From Anaerolineales bacterium (lineage in GTDB: Bacteria > Chloroflexota > Anaerolineae > Anaerolineales > UBA6663): a DNA stretch of 6,562 nucleotides. Positions 1 through 5,601 of the stretch are shown one piece after another; within the stretch, counting starts at the first letter, position 1; each line of letters opens with the position of its first letter. The notes beneath the pieces were generated by a model. That model was not told the DNA's origin and did no database searches. It was given only the letters and a program-made list of their open reading frames with translations. Where the stretch lies: positions 1-6,562 of the forward strand of contig JAGOBN010000241.1 in NCBI GenBank assembly GCA_017999235.1, in the 5' to 3' direction. The translations under genes were made by a program, and so were the position numbers.

Positions 1-110
1 TGGCTCTGCCGCCCTGGGTGGGGGCCGAGGTCTCAACCGACGCCCATTACACCAACGCCTATTTGTCGGTGCATCCTTATTCCACCTGGCCGCGCCGGCC
101 GGCGGCCTGA
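1..110 (+). CDS. C-terminal end of a probable CYTH-domain protein (partial)
   Basis: This is the 3' end of a gene that begins before the window; the reading frame starts at base 3 and ends at TGA 108-110, leaving 35 residues. The visible tail contains PPWVGAEVSTDAHYTNAYL, then HPYSTW and a short Pro/Arg/Ala end. From memory, the pattern 'P-[DW]-x-G-x-E-V-[ST]-x-D-x-[RH]-Y-x-N-x-x-L' close to the C-terminus is typical of CYTH proteins, the triphosphate tunnel family that includes class IV adenylate cyclases and inorganic triphosphatases. These use a beta-barrel lined with acidic and basic residues to bind triphosphates with divalent metal. The EXEXK signature would be at the N-terminus, outside the window, so the family call rests on the tail alone and the substrate cannot be told. 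It ends 155 bases before yvcK, which has its own promoter, so it is probably a separate unit. Confidence 0.6.
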   Translation, partial: ALPPWVGAEVSTDAHYTNAYLSVHPYSTWPRRPAA

Positions 111-147
111 ATGGGGCGCCCTGAACGGGGTACGCGCCGGCCGGCGG
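91..147. repeat. 15-bp direct repeat containing a 12-bp palindrome, around the end of the CYTH gene
   Basis: The 15-mer CGCGCCGGCCGGCGG occurs at 91-105, inside the last codons of the upstream gene, and again at 133-147, after its stop. Each copy contains the perfect palindrome CGCCGGCCGGCG (93-104 and 135-146). Between them lie two near-identical units, CTGAATGGGG (107-116) and CTGAACGGGG (121-130). The arrangement looks like a short local duplication spanning the stop codon. A six-base stem (137-142 with 155-160) can also form, but no T run follows, so I do not call a terminator. Confidence 0.55.
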
Positions 148-221
148 GGCGGCGGGCCGGTCACTTGCTGACAAACGGCACTAACTTACGCGGGCGGCCC
201 GTGGTATTTGATACTCTAGCG

Positions 222-250
222 TTGACCCTGTCTGCTGTTTTTGCTATTAT
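222..250 (+). promoter_or_regulatory. Predicted sigma70-type promoter for yvcK (and probably gap)
   Basis: A -35 box TTGACC (222-227; consensus TTGACA) is separated by exactly 17 bases (228-244) from a -10 box TATTAT (245-250; consensus TATAAT). This AT-richer patch stands out from the GC-rich surroundings. Transcription would begin near 256-258, only about 8-10 bases before the GTG start of yvcK at 266, so the message would be almost leaderless. The sequence 251-265 contains no Shine-Dalgarno motif, which agrees with that. The call is from consensus match and spacing only. Confidence 0.65.
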
Positions 251-265
251 CCCTCGGGTCTAACT

Positions 266-1600
266 GTGAAATCCTTACCAATCGTAAAACGCGCGTGGGC
301 GGCGCTGCGCGATCAATGGCGGTGGCTGGTGCCGGGCCTGGGCGTCAAGCGTTGGATTGGCTTGATGCTTCTGGGGGCCACGCTCGGCGGGATCGGCATG
401 GCGTACCTGTTGATCGAAATTTACCGCACCGAGCCGATGCCGGGGATGGCCAGCGCGCTGACGCTGCAGTTTGTGCCGCGCCTGGCGCGGGCGGCTCTGT
501 TTGGCCTGGCCGGCGCAGCAGCGCTGGTGGTGGCAGTGACGCAGATTTACCGCGTGATGCTGGAGCCGTTTGTGCGGCCGGGCCAGAGCGTCGTGGCGGC
601 CGTCAGCGAACACCGGCGGCGCGGGCGCGGCCCGCGGGTGGTGGCGATTGGCGGCGGCACCGGGCTGTCCACGCTGCTGCGCGGATTGAAGCACCGCACC
701 TCCAATCTGACCGCGATTGTGACGGTGGCGGATGATGGCGGTTCCTCCGGCCGGCTGCGGCAGACGCTGGGCGTTCTTCCGCCGGGTGATTTTCGCAATT
801 GCCTGGCCGCCCTGTCCGATGACGAAGCGCTCATCACGCAGTTGTTTCAGTACCGGTTTGGCGGCGGCGGGGAACTGGGCGGACATTCCTTCGGCAATCT
901 GTTCATCTCCGCTATGGCGGAAGTAACCGGCAGCTTCGAGAGCGCGCTGCTGGAATCCAGCAAGGTGCTGAACATCCGGGGGCAGGTGCTGCCGTCCACC
1001 ATCAAGGATGTGACGCTGATTGGCGAAGTGGCGGAGGCCGGCCAGGCCGTGAGCCGCGTGGCCGGCGAATCAAAAATCACCGCCGCCGCCGGCGCCATTC
1101 AGCGGGTGTTTTTGCAGCCCGGCGACGCGCCGGCGTATCCCGGCGCGATTCGGGCGCTGCTGGAAGCCGAATTGATTGTGCTGGGGCCGGGCAGCTTGTA
1201 CACCAGTCTGATCCCCAACCTGCTGGTGCCGGATCTGGCGGCGGCTATCCAGGCCAGCCCGGCCGTCAAAGTGTACGTGTGCAACACTGCCACCCAGCCG
1301 GGTGAAACCGAGGGATACGCGGTGCTGGACCATATCCAGGCGATCGAGCGCCACACGGCGGCCGGCCTGTTCCCCTTCATTCTGGCCAACGCCGCCCAGC
1401 GCGGCGCGCTGCTGCCCAAGCTGGAATGGGTGCGGCTGGAGCCGCCGGTCAACGGGGCGCGGCGCGTCATCACCGCCGACCTGATTGACGAGCAAAGCCC
1501 GTGGCGCCATGACGCCGAGAAATTGGCGGCGGCCCTGTTTGAAGTATGGTCGACGAATGACCAGGTGAGCGCCCCTGTGACGGAAACGACGCTCAATTAA
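266..1600 (+). CDS. yvcK: YvcK/CofD-like gluconeogenesis factor with N-terminal membrane extension
   Basis: A 444-residue protein of the YvcK family (the 2-phospho-L-lactate transferase CofD-like fold). In Bacillus, YvcK binds UDP-sugars, is needed for growth on gluconeogenic substrates and helps place peptidoglycan synthases; no enzymatic reaction is established. Family motifs are intact: GGGTG (129-133), VADDGGSSGRLR (154-165), PPGDFRNCLAAL (172-183), HSFGNLF (207-213), GPGSLYTSLIPN (307-318) and TQPGET (343-348). Soluble homologues have about 320 residues. The extra ~120 residues here hold two predicted membrane helices (about 31-50 and 74-93), then the basic stretch HRRRGRGPR (116-124), which suggests the catalytic-like domain faces the cytoplasm. 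Membrane-extended YvcK proteins are, to my knowledge, also found in cyanobacteria and Chloroflexota. The GTG start keeps both helices and fits the promoter at 222-250, but it has no Shine-Dalgarno; an ATG at 365 is the next candidate and would cut into the first helix. It ends 18 bases before gap. Confidence 0.93.
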   Translation: MKSLPIVKRAWAALRDQWRWLVPGLGVKRWIGLMLLGATLGGIGMAYLLIEIYRTEPMPGMASALTLQFVPRLARAALFGLAGAAALVVAVTQIYRVMLEPFVRPGQSVVAAVSEHRRRGRGPRVVAIGGGTGLSTLLRGLKHRTSNLTAIVTVADDGGSSGRLRQTLGVLPPGDFRNCLAALSDDEALITQLFQYRFGGGGELGGHSFGNLFISAMAEVTGSFESALLESSKVLNIRGQVLPSTIKDVTLIGEVAEAGQAVSRVAGESKITAAAGAIQRVFLQPGDAPAYPGAIRALLEAELIVLGPGSLYTSLIPNLLVPDLAAAIQASPAVKVYVCNTATQPGETEGYAVLDHIQAIERHTAAGLFPFILANAAQRGALLPKLEWVRLEPPVNGARRVITADLIDEQSPWRHDAEKLAAALFEVWSTNDQVSAPVTETTLN

Positions 1601-1605
1601 CTCTC

Positions 1606-1611
1606 AAGGAG
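1606..1611 (+). promoter_or_regulatory. Ribosome binding site of gap
   Basis: AAGGAG lies seven bases before the ATG at 1619, in the 18-base gap after the yvcK stop. It is the clearest Shine-Dalgarno sequence in the window and fixes the gap start. It contrasts with yvcK and pgk, which show none. Confidence 0.85.
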
Positions 1612-1618
1612 CTTTCGC

Positions 1619-2626
1619 ATGACTAAGAAAATCGGCATCAATGGCTTTGGCCGCATCGGGCGGCTGGTCTTCCGGACCCTGAAGGCGCGCCACCCCGAGG
1701 TTGAGGTGGTGGCCATCAACGACCTGTTTGACCCGGCCACCAACGCGCACCTGCTCAAGTACGACTCCACCTACGGGGCTTTTGACGGCACGGTGGGCGT
1801 GGAAGCCGGCAACCTGGTGGTGGACGGCAAGACCATTAAGGTGACGGCCGAAAAGGACCTGAACGCCATCAAGTGGGGCGCGATGGGCGTCGACGTAGTG
1901 ATCGAGTCCACCGGCCTGTTCACGGACGCCACCAAGTCCCGCGGCCACATCACCTCGGGCGGGGCCAAGAAGGTGCTCATCTCGGCGCCGGCCAAGAATG
2001 AAGACATCACGTTGGTGTTGGGCGTCAACTCGGACAAGTACGACCCGGCCCAGCACCACGTCATTTCCAACGCCTCCTGCACCACCAACGGCCTGGCCCC
2101 GGTGGCCAAGGTCCTGAACGACAAGTTTGGGATTGAGAAGGGCCTGTTGACCACGGTTCACGCCTATACCAACTCCCAGAAACTGCAAGACTTGGGCGCC
2201 AAGGACCTGCGCGACGCGCGCGCCGCGGCCCAGAATATCGTCCCGGCCGAGACCGGCGCGGCCAAGGCGGTCGGCCTGGTGATCCCGGAGCTGAAGGGCA
2301 AATTCGGCGGCATGGCCTTCCGCGTGCCCACGCCCACCGTCTCGGTGGTGGACTTCACGGCTGTGCTCAGCCGCGAAGCCAGCAAGGACGAGATCCGCGC
2401 CGCAATGCTGGAATACGCCGCCGGCTCGATGAAGGGCATCCTGGACGTGACCGATGAGCCGCTGGTCTCCACGGACTTGCGCGGCACCACTTTCTCCTCG
2501 GTCTACTCGGCCATGGACACCCTGGTCCTCGGCAATCTAGTGAAGGTGGTGGCCTGGTACGACAACGAGTGGGGCTACGCCTGCCGCCTGGCGGATGTGA
2601 CCGCCATGATCGCGGGCAAGCTTTAG
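1619..2626 (+). CDS. gap: Glyceraldehyde-3-phosphate dehydrogenase, type I
   Basis: A full-length 335-residue GAPDH, a cytoplasmic tetramer in the family, which reversibly converts glyceraldehyde 3-phosphate, phosphate and NAD(P)+ to 1,3-bisphosphoglycerate. The Rossmann motif INGFGRIGR is at 7-15. The active-site motif SNASCTTN (150-157) carries the nucleophile Cys154, and His181 in HAYTNSQ is the activating base. Also present are [31 protein letters not shown] (roughly 215-245, written here as family landmark) and WYDNEWGY (313-320). Asp35 in INDL matches the residue that favours NAD over NADP. Aligned by eye with the Bacillus enzyme, the LP pair that follows Asp191 reads Leu192-Gly193, and the Asp after TN is Ser186; both positions vary in the family, so cofactor preference is not certain. 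It follows yvcK by 18 bases and precedes pgk by 73, so it is probably cotranscribed with both. Confidence 0.97.
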   Translation: MTKKIGINGFGRIGRLVFRTLKARHPEVEVVAINDLFDPATNAHLLKYDSTYGAFDGTVGVEAGNLVVDGKTIKVTAEKDLNAIKWGAMGVDVVIESTGLFTDATKSRGHITSGGAKKVLISAPAKNEDITLVLGVNSDKYDPAQHHVISNASCTTNGLAPVAKVLNDKFGIEKGLLTTVHAYTNSQKLQDLGAKDLRDARAAAQNIVPAETGAAKAVGLVIPELKGKFGGMAFRVPTPTVSVVDFTAVLSREASKDEIRAAMLEYAAGSMKGILDVTDEPLVSTDLRGTTFSSVYSAMDTLVLGNLVKVVAWYDNEWGYACRLADVTAMIAGKL

Positions 2627-2633
2627 TTGACTA

Positions 2634-2692
2634 GGGGTCGGGGGCTGGGGGCTGGGCGCATGGCTCAGCCCCAGTTCCCCGGCCCCAGCCCC
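2634..2692. repeat. Heptad G-tract repeat with G-quadruplex motifs on both strands and a nested inverted repeat
   Basis: Almost all of the 73-base gap-pgk spacer falls into 7-base units that begin with G or C runs: GGGGTCG (2634), GGGGCTG (2641), GGGGCTG (2648), then later CCCCAGT (2669) and CCCCAGC (2683). The + strand has G runs at 2634-2637, 2640-2644, 2647-2651 and 2654-2656 with two-base loops. The - strand has four-G runs opposite 2669-2672, 2677-2680, 2683-2686 and 2689-2692 with loops of two to four bases. Both satisfy the four-tract quadruplex pattern. An inverted repeat also forms: an inner stem 2648-2657 with 2663-2672 (ten pairs, one G-T, five-base loop) and an outer stem 2641-2647 with 2686-2692. 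It ends seven bases before the pgk start. No T run follows, so it does not look like a simple intrinsic terminator. Confidence 0.8.
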
Positions 2693-2699
2693 TGCCATC

Positions 2700-3893
2700 A
2701 TGAACAAGAAAACGATTCGGGATCTTGATTTCAAGAAAAAGCGCGTCTTGGTGCGGGTAGACTTCAACGTCCCCCTCAAAGACGGCGGCGCTGCAGGGCA
2801 GCGCACAATCACCGATGACACGCGCATCCGCGGCGCGCTGCCGACCATCCGCTATCTGCTGGACGCCGGCGCCGCGGTCCTGCTGGCCTCGCACCTGGGC
2901 CGGCCCAAGGGCGGCCCGGAACCCAAGTACTCGCTGGCGCCGGCCGCCGCGCGGCTGAGCGACCTGCTGGGCCGGCCCGTCAAGCTGGTGCCGGACTGTG
3001 TCGGCACCGCGGCCGAGGAAGCCGCCGCCGTCATGACGCCCGGCGACGTGGTCCTGCTGGAGAACGTGCGCTTCCATCCGGAAGAAGAGCAGAACGATCC
3101 GACCTTCGCCAAGAAGCTCTCCGTGCTGGCCGATATCTACGTCAACGACGCCTTCGGCTCGGCCCACCGCGCGCACGCCTCCACGGAGGGCGTGGCGCAT
3201 TACCTCCCGGCCGTGGCCGGCTTGTTGATGGAGAAAGAGATCGAGTACCTGGGGCAGGCGGTGGATAACCCCCGGCACCCCTATATCGCCATCCTGGGCG
3301 GCGCCAAGATCTCGGACAAGATCGGCGTCATCGAGAACCTGCTGACCAAAGCCGATAAGGTGCTGATCGGCGGCGGCATGGCCAACACGTTCCTGAAGGC
3401 GCAGGGGCTGGAACTGGCGGACTCGCTGGTGGAAGAGGCCAGCCTGGAGACCGCCCGCGCCCTGCTGGCCAAGGCCGGCGGCAAGCTGCTCCTGCCGGTG
3501 GACGCCGTGCTGGGCGATAAATTTGACGCCGCCGCGCAAATCCAGACCGTGGCCGTGGCCGGCGGTGTGCCGGCCGGCTGGCGCATCCTGGATATCGGCC
3601 CGCAGACCGTGGCCGCCTTTGCCGCCGCGCTCCAGGGCGCGGCGCTGGTGGTCTGGAACGGCCCGATGGGCGTCTTCGAGTTCCCGGCTTTTGCCTCCGG
3701 CACCAATGCCGTGGCCAAAGCGGTGGCCGAGTGCGGGGCCGTCACTGTAGTGGGCGGCGGCGACTCCGTGGCGGCGGTGGAACAGGCCGGCCTGGCGGAC
3801 AAGATCACGCACATCTCCACCGGCGGCGGCGCCAGCCTGGAGATGCTGGAAGGCCGCGTGCTGCCGGGTTTGGCGGCGCTCAACGATAAATAG
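2700..3893 (+). CDS. pgk: Phosphoglycerate kinase
   Basis: A complete 397-residue phosphoglycerate kinase, the usual length for a bacterial monomeric enzyme. It transfers the acyl phosphate of 1,3-bisphosphoglycerate to ADP, giving 3-phosphoglycerate and ATP, and runs in reverse in gluconeogenesis. The N-terminal substrate domain shows RVDFNVP (19-25), TRIR (41-44), SHLGRP (64-69), ENVRFH (121-126) and [14 protein letters not shown] (149-162). The C-terminal nucleotide domain shows GGAKISDK (200-207), NGPMGVFE (320-327), GGGDS (352-356) and [12 protein letters not shown] (370-381). A few extra residues (GGAAGQR, 29-35) sit before ITDDTRI. The ATG at 2700 gives the canonical N-terminus, yet its upstream sequence is C-rich with no Shine-Dalgarno and abuts the structured spacer at 2634-2692. 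Translation may depend on coupling, an unstructured start region or mRNA processing. The TAG stop lies at the base of a small hairpin. Confidence 0.97.
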   Translation: MNKKTIRDLDFKKKRVLVRVDFNVPLKDGGAAGQRTITDDTRIRGALPTIRYLLDAGAAVLLASHLGRPKGGPEPKYSLAPAAARLSDLLGRPVKLVPDCVGTAAEEAAAVMTPGDVVLLENVRFHPEEEQNDPTFAKKLSVLADIYVNDAFGSAHRAHASTEGVAHYLPAVAGLLMEKEIEYLGQAVDNPRHPYIAILGGAKISDKIGVIENLLTKADKVLIGGGMANTFLKAQGLELADSLVEEASLETARALLAKAGGKLLLPVDAVLGDKFDAAAQIQTVAVAGGVPAGWRILDIGPQTVAAFAAALQGAALVVWNGPMGVFEFPAFASGTNAVAKAVAECGAVTVVGGGDSVAAVEQAGLADKITHISTGGGASLEMLEGRVLPGLAALNDK

Positions 3894-3915
3894 CCGCGCC
3901 GCTTGCGCGGGGCTA
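3891..3915 (+). other. Small hairpin overlapping the pgk stop codon
   Basis: CCGCGC (3894-3899) pairs with GCGCGG (3905-3910) around a five-base loop. After a two-base bulge (3911-3912) the stem continues with TAG (3891-3893, the pgk stop) pairing to CTA (3913-3915). No T run follows, so it could protect the 3' end of the mRNA or be incidental; I do not call it a terminator. Confidence 0.4.
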
Positions 3916-3931
3916 AGTTCCGGCTGATACT

Positions 3932-3966
3932 GAGAGGCACTGGCTGCGGCCGGTGCCTCTCGTTTT
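3932..3966 (+). terminator. Strong hairpin with short T run after pgk: intrinsic terminator or attenuator
   Basis: GAGAGGCAC (3932-3940) pairs perfectly with GTGCCTCTC (3953-3961). The stem continues inward through one T-G and three G-C/C-G pairs to a TGCG tetraloop (3945-3948), making 13 pairs in all, followed by GTTTT (3962-3966). This is the best terminator-like structure in the window. The T run is only four long, so partial termination that leaves some read-through into tpiA is a reasonable reading. The top of this stem is shared with the alternative hairpin at 3946-3983. Confidence 0.6.
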
Positions 3967-3983
3967 GCCCGGCCGCTGTTTTT
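3946..3983 (+). promoter_or_regulatory. Alternative hairpin that competes with the post-pgk terminator
   Basis: GCGGCCGG (3946-3953) is perfectly complementary to CCGGCCGC (3969-3976), with a 15-base loop, and is followed by TGTTTTT (3977-3983). Because 3946-3953 is also used by the stem at 3932-3961, the two structures cannot form together. The first has more pairs and is transcribed first, so it should dominate unless its 5' arm is occupied. The overlap is seen in the sequence; a regulatory role is inference. Confidence 0.4.
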
Positions 3984-3986
3984 GGG

Positions 3987-4001
3987 AAAGGATACTGAGG
4001 A
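3987..4001 (+). promoter_or_regulatory. Ribosome binding region that fixes the tpiA start
   Basis: AAAGGA (3987-3992) is 11 bases and GAGG (3997-4000) three bases before the ATG at 4004. Either is imperfectly spaced, but the purine-rich run lies just upstream of the codon that begins the canonical triosephosphate isomerase N-terminus. It argues against an in-frame ATG at 3952-3954, which is inside the terminator hairpin. Confidence 0.6.
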
Positions 4002-4003
4002 CT

Positions 4004-4774
4004 ATGCGACGACCTTTGATTGCGGGCAATTGGAAGATGAACAAAACCCCGGCCGAGGCCGGCGAACTCGCCCAGGCCATGCTCCAGGCGGTCGGCGGGA
4101 TCGCCAATGTGGACCGGGTCTTCTGCCCGCCCTTTGTGGCTTTAGGCGCGGTCGCGCCGGTGTTGTCGGGCACGCAGGTGGGCTTGGGCGCCCAGACCAT
4201 GCACTGGGCTGAGGCCGGCGCCTACACGGGCGAAATCTCCGCCCCAATGCTGGTCAACCTGGTGACGTATGTCATCCTCGGCCACTCCGAGCGCCGCCAG
4301 TATTTTGGCGAGACCGACGATACAGTCAACAAAAAAGTGAAGGCCGCGCTCAAGCACGGGCTGACGCCCATCATCTGCGTGGGCGAGACGCTGGCCGAGA
4401 ACGAGGCCGGCCTGGCCGGCGAGGTGATCACGCGCCAGGTGCGCGCCGCGTACGCCGGCGTGCCGGCTCCGGTGGAGCCCGAGACCATCATCGCCTATGA
4501 GCCGATCTGGGCCATCGGCACCGGACGGGCGGCCACGCCGGAAGGCGCCAACCACACCATCGCCCAGCACATCCGCGCCGTCATCGCCGACTTGTACGGC
4601 GCGGCCGCGGCGGCGAAAATCCGCATCTTGTATGGCGGTTCGGTGACCGGCGCCAATGCCGCCGAACTGATGGCGCAGCCGGACATCGACGGCGCGCTGG
4701 TCGGCGGGGCGAGTTTGAAAGTGGCGGATTTCCAGGCCATCGTCCAGGCGGCGTCCGCTTCGCATCCGGGCTAG
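4004..4774 (+). CDS. tpiA: Triosephosphate isomerase
   Basis: A complete 256-residue TIM-barrel isomerase, usual length for the bacterial family, which interconverts dihydroxyacetone phosphate and glyceraldehyde 3-phosphate in the cytoplasm, normally as a dimer. The N-terminal AGNWKMNK (7-14) carries Asn9 and Lys11. The catalytic His94 is in GHSERR (93-98), and the catalytic Glu166 is in AYEPIWAIGTG (164-174), where the flexible loop closes. YGGSV (210-214) and the final VGGASL (233-238) form the phosphate grip. I chose the ATG at 4004 rather than an in-frame upstream start because it gives the family N-terminus and has purine-rich sequence in front. It lies 110 bases after pgk, behind hairpins with terminator character, so its expression may be partly separate. 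It is not fused to pgk, and the two frames differ. Confidence 0.97.
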   Translation: MRRPLIAGNWKMNKTPAEAGELAQAMLQAVGGIANVDRVFCPPFVALGAVAPVLSGTQVGLGAQTMHWAEAGAYTGEISAPMLVNLVTYVILGHSERRQYFGETDDTVNKKVKAALKHGLTPIICVGETLAENEAGLAGEVITRQVRAAYAGVPAPVEPETIIAYEPIWAIGTGRAATPEGANHTIAQHIRAVIADLYGAAAAAKIRILYGGSVTGANAAELMAQPDIDGALVGGASLKVADFQAIVQAASASHPG

Positions 4775-4794
4775 CGGATTCGCGGGCGGCCGCC

Positions 4795-5553
4795 TTGCCC
4801 ACCTTCCTGTCTTGGCTCTGGCTGCTGGCGGCTTTCGTCCCGCTGGTGTTCCTGGAGCGCTGGGTCCACCGCCACTTGCAGGGGATCTGGCTGCTGTTGT
4901 TTCGCAGCCCAGAGGTGGCGACGATTCTCTACGCCATCACCATGCTCCCCGGGGTGCTGGTGCACGAGGCCAGCCACTGGGTGATGGCGACGGTGGTGGG
5001 GGCGCGCACCGGCCGTTTCTCGCTCCTGCCGGAGCGCTTGCCGGACGGCACGCTCCGGCTGGGGTTTGTGGAGACCGAGCAGACGGATGTCTTTCGGGAG
5101 GCGCTCATCGGCGCCGCGCCTCTGCTGGTGGGTTCCGGGATCGTGCTGGCGATCAGCTATGGCGCGCTGGGGGTGGGGCCGGCCGCCGGCGCGTTGGCGG
5201 CCGCCGATGTGGCCGGGGTGGCACGCAACTTGCTGGCTGTGACGGAGGCCCCCGACGCCTGGATGTGGCTGTACCTGTTGTTCGCCATCAGCAATTCTAT
5301 GATGCCGTCCGCCTCGGACCGCCGGGCCTGGCTGCCCGTACTGGCCGGGGCGGGGCTGTTGGCCAGCTTCCTGATCATCGCCGGCCTGGGCGCGCTGGTG
5401 CGGGATGCGGTGGCCGGGCCGCTGGAAGCGGGGATTCAGGCGCTGGCCGGGGCGTTCACCATCACCGTAGCCCTCGATCTGGCGGCTGTGCCGGCGCTCT
5501 GGCTGCTGGAATTGGGGCTGGTGCGGGTGACGGGTTTGCGCGTTGACTATTGA
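4795..5553 (+). CDS. Predicted M50-like membrane zinc metalloprotease
   Basis: A 252-residue hydrophobic protein with about six predicted membrane segments (roughly 3-20, 41-60, 104-126, 157-170, 181-203 and 218-240). HEASH at 57-61, near the second segment, is an HExxH zinc-binding motif, followed by WVMATVVGARTGRFSLLP. Later GAAPLLVG (107-114) and ISNSMMPSASDRRAW (165-179), whose Asp175 could be the third zinc ligand, resemble the layout of site-2 (M50) intramembrane proteases. The classical NPDG/LDG motif is absent, so it may be a divergent or inactive member, and no substrate can be named. The TTG start 20 bases after tpiA gives a sensible first helix but has no clear Shine-Dalgarno, so the start is uncertain. 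Its closeness to tpiA suggests cotranscription; a functional link to glycolysis is not evident. Confidence 0.65.
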   Translation: MPTFLSWLWLLAAFVPLVFLERWVHRHLQGIWLLLFRSPEVATILYAITMLPGVLVHEASHWVMATVVGARTGRFSLLPERLPDGTLRLGFVETEQTDVFREALIGAAPLLVGSGIVLAISYGALGVGPAAGALAAADVAGVARNLLAVTEAPDAWMWLYLLFAISNSMMPSASDRRAWLPVLAGAGLLASFLIIAGLGALVRDAVAGPLEAGIQALAGAFTITVALDLAAVPALWLLELGLVRVTGLRVDY

Positions 5554-5586
5554 GGCCCGGCCGCGGTGCGCGGGTGGGCGGGCCTC
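5552..5586 (+). other. GC-rich two-stage hairpin at the end of the metalloprotease gene
   Basis: GAGGCCCG (5552-5559, beginning within the TGA stop) pairs perfectly with CGGGCCTC (5579-5586). Inside, CCGCG (5561-5565) pairs with CGCGG (5569-5573) around a three-base loop. No T run follows and the 3' arm touches the ribosome binding site of the next gene, so it could act on mRNA stability or on translation of that gene. The pairing is seen; the role is unknown. Confidence 0.45.
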
Positions 5587-5592
5587 GGAAGG
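5587..5592 (+). promoter_or_regulatory. Probable ribosome binding site of the beta-helix protein gene
   Basis: GGAAGG lies nine bases before the ATG at 5602 and supports that codon as the start; the codon also begins a clean signal peptide. Confidence 0.55.
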
Positions 5593-5601
5593 CGGCAGGC
5601 G

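Noticed and set aside
2631..3812. Long open frame (393 codons) on the - strand across pgk
   Set aside because: It mirrors pgk in high-GC sequence, is rich in His, Gly, Arg and Gln without any recognisable domain, and pgk itself is certain.
3965..3996. Possible tpiA promoter (TTGCCC at 3965 and GATACT at 3991)
   Set aside because: The spacing is 20 bases and the -35 match is poor; RNA would begin at the start codon itself.
3953..4003. Longer tpiA start 17 codons upstream
   Set aside because: The codon lies inside the strong hairpin and adds residues not found in the family. The ATG at 4004 gives the canonical N-terminus with purine-rich sequence before it.
3891..4006. PGK-TPI fusion or frameshifted fusion, as known in Thermotoga
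   Set aside because: pgk ends with its normal C-terminus at TAG 3891-3893, tpiA is in another frame with its own start, and two hairpins lie between.
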